Origin: Spirochaetota bacterium | GTDB taxonomy: Bacteria > Spirochaetota > Spirochaetia > DSM-27196 > PWMO01 | Direction: 5' to 3' | Assembly (NCBI GenBank): GCA_009908925.1 | Contig: JAAAOH010000252.1 | Coordinates: 1-11,573 of the forward strand | DNA length: 11,573 nt | Shown: piece by piece, positions 6,964 to 11,573 of the stretch | Position numbering within the stretch: the stretch's first letter is position 1 | How the letters are laid out: the number at the start of each line of letters is the position of its first letter | The notes under the pieces: model-generated | What the model saw: the letters and a program-made list of their open reading frames with translations, nothing else | Database searches by the model: none | Told to the model about the DNA's origin: nothing | Program-made: the position numbers and the translations under genes

Positions 6964-7743
6964 CTACTCCAGCTCGCTCTGAAGTCCGGTGCGATCCGCG
7001 GGGGGAAGGAATGCAATGAGCTTCTCACCGAGCGTGCGCGGATTATCTCCGGATTGAATGGAGAGCACTCCCTCGACGACAATTTCCTTGGCGCGCGTCT
7101 CTTCCTTGTCCAGGCCTTCGAGCTTACTTCTCAGAGGAATCAGCACCAGGTTGGCGAAAATGGCTCCGTACATGGTCGTAATCAGTGCCAGGGCCATGCC
7201 CGAGCCGATCGCGGCTGAGTCGCCACCGAGGTTTGCGAGCATTGCAATGAGACCGGTGAGCGTGCCGATCATCCCGAAGGCGGGCGCGATCTTGCCCCAG
7301 TCATCAAAGACCTTGATACCGGTGCCGTGGCGCTCCTGCAGCTGTTCCAGGTCATTGTAGAGGATGTTCTTGATGATCTCAGGGTCCGTCCCGTCGACCA
7401 CAAGGCGAATACCCTTTCGCATGAACTCGTCCTCAATCGTCTCGAGGTCGTCTTCGAGGGCCAGGAGCCCCTCTTTTCGCGCTTTGTCGGAGAAGCGCAC
7501 CAGCTCTTCGATGATGCGCTGCTCCTGCCAGTCGGGAACACGGAGGGCATTGCGCACGTAGCGCATGATGCCCAGCATCCGCGTCAGCGGATTCGCCACC
7601 ATCATCGCGGCAAAGGAGCCGAACAGAACGACCAGGACGGACGGAAGGTTCAGATACGAAGTCAGATTCCCGCCCGAGGTGATGATGGACATGCCGATCA
7701 TTGTGAATCCGACGAAAACGCCGATTATCGTGCCGTAATCCAT
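6964..7743 (-). CDS. motA: MotA flagellar motor stator protein
   Basis: A 259-residue inner-membrane stator subunit. Two N-terminal membrane segments (about 4-22 and 33-50) are followed by a cytoplasmic domain and two more (about 152-172 and 182-204). Residues R89 and E97 in ARKEGLLALEDDLE match the charged residues that contact FliG in enteric MotA, and P154 in IAPAFGMIGTLTGL and P203 in NLVLIPL match the channel prolines. With MotB it forms the ion-conducting stator that drives the rotor. The coupling ion cannot be decided from the sequence with confidence. The ATG follows flbD by 7 nt, with GAGGAGTAGGTGAT as ribosome-binding region. It ends 3 nt before motB, so the pair is probably translated together. 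Confidence 0.97.
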   Translation of the reverse strand: MDYGTIIGVFVGFTMIGMSIITSGGNLTSYLNLPSVLVVLFGSFAAMMVANPLTRMLGIMRYVRNALRVPDWQEQRIIEELVRFSDKARKEGLLALEDDLETIEDEFMRKGIRLVVDGTDPEIIKNILYNDLEQLQERHGTGIKVFDDWGKIAPAFGMIGTLTGLIAMLANLGGDSAAIGSGMALALITTMYGAIFANLVLIPLRSKLEGLDKEETRAKEIVVEGVLSIQSGDNPRTLGEKLIAFLPPADRTGLQSELE

Positions 7744-7750
7744 AGATCAC

Positions 7751-7948
7751 CTACTCCTCGTTCTTGAAGGCCCCGATTCGCATCCGGTACTCAACGATCC
7801 GATCAATGACAGACTGGTGGTCCTCCTGGACCACCAGTCGCTTACCCGAAAGCATCGTCAGTGTCGTATCGGGGTTCTTTTCCATATATTCGATCTGATG
7901 GGGATTCACATAGTATTCCTTCCCATCCAGCCGCGTAACTCTAATCAT
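7751..7948 (-). CDS. flbD: FlbD family small flagellar protein (SwrD-like)
   Basis: A 65-residue protein with the FlbD family pattern: MIRVTRLDGKEYYVNPHQIE at the start, TTLTMLSGKRLVVQED in the middle, and a helical C-terminus. It has no signal peptide or membrane segment and probably acts in the cytoplasm. The family is typically encoded between flgE and motA, as here; the Bacillus homologue SwrD raises motor torque, so a link to stator function is plausible but is inference for this organism. The ATG follows the flgE stop by 14 nt with only a weak AGGGA site, suggesting dependence on translation from flgE. The last codons include an AGGAG that can serve the motA start 7 nt downstream of the stop. 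Confidence 0.93.
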   Translation of the reverse strand: MIRVTRLDGKEYYVNPHQIEYMEKNPDTTLTMLSGKRLVVQEDHQSVIDRIVEYRMRIGAFKNEE

Positions 7949-7962
7949 CTATCGCGGTTTCC

Positions 7963-9372
7963 CTATCGCTTCAGCGTGAGCAACTCCTGCAGCATTTGAT
8001 CTGAGGTGGTAATTGTTCTGGAACTTGCCTGGAACCCACGCTGGGTGACGATCATATCGGTGAATTGTTCTGCGAGGTCGACGTTGCTCATCTCGAGGGT
8101 TCCCGAGATAACCTTGCCCTTCCCCGCCACGCCGGAGGCCGCTACATCGGCCAGCCCGGAATTGTTGGTCTCAACATAATTGTTTTCTCCAGCTTTCTCA
8201 AGCCCTCCAGGATTAATGAAGGAGGCAAGAGCTACCTGCCCGAGGGGTCGGGTGGTTCCGTTGGAGAATATACCCGTGATGGTGCCGGACTGGTCAATAC
8301 GGTAGTCCTCGAGATATCCCATGCCGTAGCCGTTCTGGCTGAACACCTTGGTGGAGCTCTGCGAGGCGTACTGGGTCATGGAATCGACGAATGCACCGAC
8401 CTCTCCGAGGTTCAGATTGAAGGTCTGCGTCTGGGGTCCCTGGGGGAGCCCTGTCTGCTCGTCGACGGGCACCTGCGCATCCGGAACCTGAAACGTGACG
8501 TCGACCGCCAGGTCGCCCTGGTCCACAAGTCCGCCCTGCGCATTGGAGACCTGCTGGATGGTGCCGTCATTGGCGAAGTCCACGAGGAACGTCTGGTTAT
8601 CGGCGCTGTCTACGCCGCCAACTGCAACGGCCTGGTTCGGCTGCACGTCGAGCTCGGGGTTGATCTGGACATTAGCCTGCCACTGATTCGGTACGTCCTC
8701 GACCTTGGTGAAGTCGATGCGCATGGTATGCGTGTTTCCGAAGTTGTCGTAGATATCGTACTCAACCGTCCAGGTGCCGTTCTGGATTTCGGCCTCCGTG
8801 GCATTGTCGGGGATCAACGGAGTGTTCTTGTTGAGGTTACTCGCCAGGAGCACTTCGGTGGTCTCCTGCGCGGGATCCTTGCTTCCCACGGGGATGTTCA
8901 GATCCTGCGTCGATTCTGAGGTGTTGATGAGCGTCTGGCCGTCAACCGTTCGTGCCTGCCATCCCTGAACCCGCATACCGTTCGCGGGATTCACCAGCAT
9001 GCCTTCTTCATCGAGGCCGAAACTACCGTCGCGGGTGTAGAGCTGCTGATCTCCGTCGCGCAGTACGAAGAAACCCGCGCCCTGGAGTGCCACGTCGCTC
9101 TTCACGCCCGTGGTCTGCAGGGAGCCCTGAGTGTGGATGGTATCGATGGAGGCAACCTGCATGCCGAGGCCGACCTGCTTCGGGTTCACACCACCGATCT
9201 CTTCGCGCGGACGTGCGGCTCCCTGAATGGTCTGCGAGATCATGTCCTGGAACTGCACCCGGCCTTTCTTGAACCCGGTTGTGTTGACGTTCGATACGTT
9301 ATTACCGATAACGTCCATTCGGGTCTGATGATTCTGCAGACCGGAAACACCGGCGTAAAGCGACCGCATCAT
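7963..9372 (-). CDS. flgE: FlgE flagellar hook protein
   Basis: A 469-residue hook subunit. The N-terminus (MMRSLYAGVSGLQNHQTRMD, then VIGNNVSNVNTTGFKKGRVQF) is the rod/hook D0 signature, and the C-terminus (LEMSNVDLAEQFTDMIVTQRGFQASSRTITTSDQML) is the matching D0 partner; the middle holds the D1/D2 domains. FlgE polymerises into the periplasmic universal joint between motor and filament. Treponema hooks are covalently cross-linked by lysinoalanine between Lys165 and Cys178. Here Lys is at 165 and Asn at 179, but residue 178 is Ser (codon AGT, 8841-8839), and the protein has no cysteine. The start overlaps the flgD stop (ATGA), preceded by GAGGGGG. The stop TAG lies 14 nt before flbD. Confidence 0.97.
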   Translation of the reverse strand: MMRSLYAGVSGLQNHQTRMDVIGNNVSNVNTTGFKKGRVQFQDMISQTIQGAARPREEIGGVNPKQVGLGMQVASIDTIHTQGSLQTTGVKSDVALQGAGFFVLRDGDQQLYTRDGSFGLDEEGMLVNPANGMRVQGWQARTVDGQTLINTSESTQDLNIPVGSKDPAQETTEVLLASNLNKNTPLIPDNATEAEIQNGTWTVEYDIYDNFGNTHTMRIDFTKVEDVPNQWQANVQINPELDVQPNQAVAVGGVDSADNQTFLVDFANDGTIQQVSNAQGGLVDQGDLAVDVTFQVPDAQVPVDEQTGLPQGPQTQTFNLNLGEVGAFVDSMTQYASQSSTKVFSQNGYGMGYLEDYRIDQSGTITGIFSNGTTRPLGQVALASFINPGGLEKAGENNYVETNNSGLADVAASGVAGKGKVISGTLEMSNVDLAEQFTDMIVTQRGFQASSRTITTSDQMLQELLTLKR

Positions 9373-9818
9373 GGCTGTGCCCCCTCTTCGTAGATTCTCT
9401 GTACGGTGTCGTAGTCATAGTAGGTGCCGCCGACGTTTATCTGTGGGTAGTCACCGAAGGTCACGTCCTGAACGCGCCCGCTTACCACGGAAGTACCGGT
9501 GTTTACGTCGACCGTCCTACCCAGCAGATCCCCGGCCTGGCCGGCCGACAGGAGTTGCCCGACTTTGGCAAACTCGGTGGACATGTTTGTCATCTGCTCC
9601 AGGGCCGAGAACTGAGCCATCTGCGCGATGAACTGCTTGTCTTCCATTGGCGAAGTCGGATCCTGATTCTGCAGCTGCGTGATGAGCAGTTTCAGAAACT
9701 CGTCCTTGCCCATTTCCTGTTTCGCATCGCGCCCGCCTGCAACACTCTTGTTGAAAGACTCTACCTGAGCCTCGAGTCTCGCGAGAGCATCGCCTGAAAG
9801 CATGTTGGAAAGCTCCAT
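9369..9818 (-). CDS. flgD: FlgD flagellar hook cap / hook assembly protein
   Basis: A 149-residue protein carrying the conserved FlgD N-terminal region: GKDEFLKLLITQLQNQDPTS at about 37-56, then MEDKQFIAQMAQFSALEQM. This segment is the export and capping part; FlgD sits at the tip of the growing hook and allows FlgE subunits to polymerise. The protein is much shorter than the enteric protein (about 230 residues) and lacks most of the usual C-terminal beta domains, keeping only a short tail (SGRVQDVTFGDYPQINVGG). Short FlgD is normal in spirochaetes, so I do not read it as truncation. A strong AGGAGGAG site precedes the ATG and overlaps the fliK stop. The TGA overlaps the flgE ATG (ATGA), implying translational coupling of cap and hook. 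Confidence 0.93.
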   Translation of the reverse strand: MELSNMLSGDALARLEAQVESFNKSVAGGRDAKQEMGKDEFLKLLITQLQNQDPTSPMEDKQFIAQMAQFSALEQMTNMSTEFAKVGQLLSAGQAGDLLGRTVDVNTGTSVVSGRVQDVTFGDYPQINVGGTYYDYDTVQRIYEEGAQP

Positions 9819-9834
9819 GTTCTTTCCGCTCCTC

Positions 9835-11526
9835 CTAGGCCAGCAGATTTACCAGCCGGGTATCCAGTTCTATTTCGGTCATGCGGGGAACACTCTCTTC
9901 GAGTGCCTGCACCGCTCGTGTATCCTTGCTTCGCGACGCGTCCTGATCGCCGCGGCCTTCACCGCGCTCCTCCACCGAAACTTCCAGTTCGCCGGTTTCG
10001 AGCCCGCTCTCCCGGAAGGCACGCTGCAGGTCTTCGATCGTCTGTTCGAATGCATCACGAACACTAGAATTCTCGACAATTATCCGTCCGGCTATATGGT
10101 TATCCTGCAGATGCAGCTGAACACGCACGCTTCCCATCGATTCCGGCTTCAAATGCAGCCGAATCTCGCCCCCGCGCTCTCCGCGCAGGATAAGACGGGC
10201 GTGCTTCACGATTTCCGGATGCGACTCGCGCAGCTGCCGCGTCAACCCCGTGTCGGCACCAAGCTTCCGGGAGAACCCGGTCTGCCGGCCCGACTCCCGG
10301 GCGCTGTCTGCTTCCGCGATCATCCGCTCGAAACCGGACTGCCCGGTCCCGCGGCCTCTCTCTCTCGATCCGCCGTCCTCGCCTGTCTGCGTCTGTGACT
10401 GCAGCTGAGCCTGCTTGGTGCCGCCGCCCACGTCGGACCCGCTCGAGTCGCGGCCGCTTGCGCCCCGTTCGCCGCCGGCCTCCCGTGCCGCGCGCCGCGC
10501 GCGCTCGGCTCCGCCGACGGCCTCGCCCGTTCGCGCACCCTCGTCTTCACTGCCGGCGGACTTTGCCGATCGGCCTGCCGCGGCCTGCGCGTTTCTATCG
10601 GCGGCCTTCGCCGCCGCGTCGGCGGCCGCGTCGCCACGTGTATCAGCTGCTGCCGACTCCGCATCCGCGGGAGACCCGGTCTGTGCCGTCTGCCCGCTCT
10701 GCGCGTCGGCCGACCGCGGCTCGTCATCGCCGGAAGATCCGCTTCCCGCGGTCTTGTCCGCGTCACCAGGCCGTCCCGGTTTCGTCCCAGACTCCGACCG
10801 CGCAGCTCGAGACGATTCAGAGTCTTTGTTCTGCGAGGCTTCCGAGTCTTCGTCCTGCGCACCGGCCTTCGTGCTTGCGCTGTTCGCGGCCGCGTCGTCA
10901 CCGGCCGTCCCGGCCTTCACGCCCTTCCCATCGCCACTGTCGGAGTCGCTATCGCCGTCGGCGGTGCCCGCCTCGGCTTTCCGCTCGGCGGCCTTAGCGG
11001 CCTCCGAGGCCGCCTGGGATGCGGCGTCCGCTCCCGGGTCAGCTTTTGCGTCGTCTTCCGGCTTCTCGCGCAAACCGTCGCTCTCGGCGGCCTTCTCCCC
11101 GGCCCGCTGTTCCTCACGGGAGCTTCCGGACGATTCCTCGCTCCGGGATGCGCTGTCGGTGGTCGATTCGCCGGCAGCCGACGCAAACCTTTCTTCCTCG
11201 GCGCGCCCGGCCGCGTTCTTACGGACGCGAACGTCGGCATCCGCCCGATCGCGTTCGGCCCGCTCCGCCCGCTCGGCCGCAATCTCGGCAGACCGGTCGG
11301 CCTCCCGCAGTGCCTCCTCTCGCGCCGCATCCGCGGCTTCACGAGCGCCGCGCTCCGCGTTCCGAACGAGGTCCCGGGATACTGACCTGTTGAAGGTGTC
11401 TTCGAAGGTGGAGCCGGGGGCCCGTCGGGCGGCTCCCGGGAGACCGGTCCGCGCTGTCAGGAGCTCAGGCCGGTTCTCGCTCCGGGAGGAGGAAGAGTCT
11501 ACAATGTCCGCAAAGTGCGCCGTCAT
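9835..11526 (-). CDS. fliK: FliK flagellar hook-length control protein (spirochaete FlbC/FliK type)
   Basis: This is a 563-residue protein. The C-terminal part (about 435-525) is a recognisable FliK Flg_hook domain: LKPESMGSVRVQL at about 459-471 matches the family's L-x-P-x-x-hGxVxV pattern, and it is followed by a helix around AFEQTIEDLQRAF. FliK is exported as a ruler, and its C-terminal domain signals FlhB to switch from hook to filament export. Residues about 40-130 are rich in Ala, Arg and Glu and probably helical. Residues about 130-390 are low-complexity Ser/Ala/Asp/Glu/Gly/Lys and likely disordered, as the ruler part often is. The ATG at 11526 follows a GAGGGA Shine-Dalgarno-like sequence. 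The stop at 9837-9835 overlaps the flgD ribosome-binding site. Position before flgD-flgE supports the assignment. Only the C-terminal domain identifies the family. Confidence 0.88.
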   Translation of the reverse strand: MTAHFADIVDSSSSRSENRPELLTARTGLPGAARRAPGSTFEDTFNRSVSRDLVRNAERGAREAADAAREEALREADRSAEIAAERAERAERDRADADVRVRKNAAGRAEEERFASAAGESTTDSASRSEESSGSSREEQRAGEKAAESDGLREKPEDDAKADPGADAASQAASEAAKAAERKAEAGTADGDSDSDSGDGKGVKAGTAGDDAAANSASTKAGAQDEDSEASQNKDSESSRAARSESGTKPGRPGDADKTAGSGSSGDDEPRSADAQSGQTAQTGSPADAESAAADTRGDAAADAAAKAADRNAQAAAGRSAKSAGSEDEGARTGEAVGGAERARRAAREAGGERGASGRDSSGSDVGGGTKQAQLQSQTQTGEDGGSRERGRGTGQSGFERMIAEADSARESGRQTGFSRKLGADTGLTRQLRESHPEIVKHARLILRGERGGEIRLHLKPESMGSVRVQLHLQDNHIAGRIIVENSSVRDAFEQTIEDLQRAFRESGLETGELEVSVEERGEGRGDQDASRSKDTRAVQALEESVPRMTEIELDTRLVNLLA

Positions 11527-11537
11527 TCATCCCTCAT

Positions 11538-11573
11538 TCACTCCTGCGGCTTGATCGTCATCTTGCGCTGTAT
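11538..11573 (-). CDS. C-terminal end of the gene upstream of fliK (probably flbB), partial
   Basis: An open frame enters at the window edge and ends at a TGA at 11540-11538, giving the last eleven residues IQRKMTIKPQE. The stop lies 11 nt before the fliK start, as expected for the preceding cistron. In spirochaete flagellar operons the gene before fliK (flbC) is usually flbB, which encodes a periplasmic-flagellum collar protein. The eleven residues are too few to identify the family, so the name is inferred from operon order only. The frame stays open through the whole visible stretch, but this is short and could be chance. Confidence 0.45.
   Translation of the reverse strand: MQRKMTIKPQE

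Noticed and set aside
9369..9818. FlgD as a truncated pseudogene because it is only 149 residues
   Set aside because: Short FlgD is usual in spirochaetes; the conserved N-terminal region is intact and the stop is neatly coupled to flgE.
10415..11554. A 379-codon open frame on the plus strand opposite fliK
   Set aside because: It is a Ser/Ala/Arg/Pro low-complexity mirror of the GC-rich fliK coding strand, has no recognisable domain, and opposes every other gene in the operon.

Overview
The window is the interior of one very long flagellar/motility operon, all on the minus strand (transcription runs from high to low coordinates), from a fairly GC-rich spirochaete. The assignment to Spirochaetes rests on gene order (fliK-flgD-flgE-flbD-motA-motB-fliL-fliM-fliY/fliN-fliO-fliP-fliQ-fliR-flhB), which matches the known spirochaete flgB-type operon, and on family details: a short FlgD, the tiny FlbD, a CheC-containing FliY-type switch protein, and a FlhB with an N-terminal leader before the 'LQWFAAPEEEGRTEEPTE' region. 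I cannot name the species; the GC content fits free-living Spirochaeta-like lineages better than Borrelia.

Layout in transcription order: last codons of an upstream gene (flbB expected, 11573-11538); fliK hook-length control protein with a huge low-complexity N-terminal part; flgD hook cap; flgE hook; flbD; the stator pair motA-motB; fliL; then, after a 62-nt gap holding a hairpin, the switch genes fliM and fliY; then export-gate genes fliO, fliP, fliQ, fliR and the first 230 codons of flhB, which runs off the window at position 1.

Genes are packed with ATGA/TGATG overlaps (flgD-flgE, fliP-fliQ, fliR-flhB) or Shine-Dalgarno sequences lying across the preceding stop (fliK-flgD, fliQ-fliR), so translational coupling is likely. 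No gap exceeds 70 nt, and I see no RNA genes, mobile elements, CRISPR, promoter or intrinsic terminator. Together the products build and control the hook length, drive rotation (MotAB, FliL), switch direction (FliM, FliY; both with CheY-binding peptides) and form the type III export gate (FliO/P/Q/R/FlhB).

This is a conserved system, not a new one. The points most worth a second look are: FlgE has Ser at position 178 where the Treponema hook has the cross-linking Cys, while keeping Lys165 and Asn179, and it contains no cysteine at all; fliO seems to start at a non-canonical ATC codon; and both CheC-type active-site motifs of FliY are degenerate.
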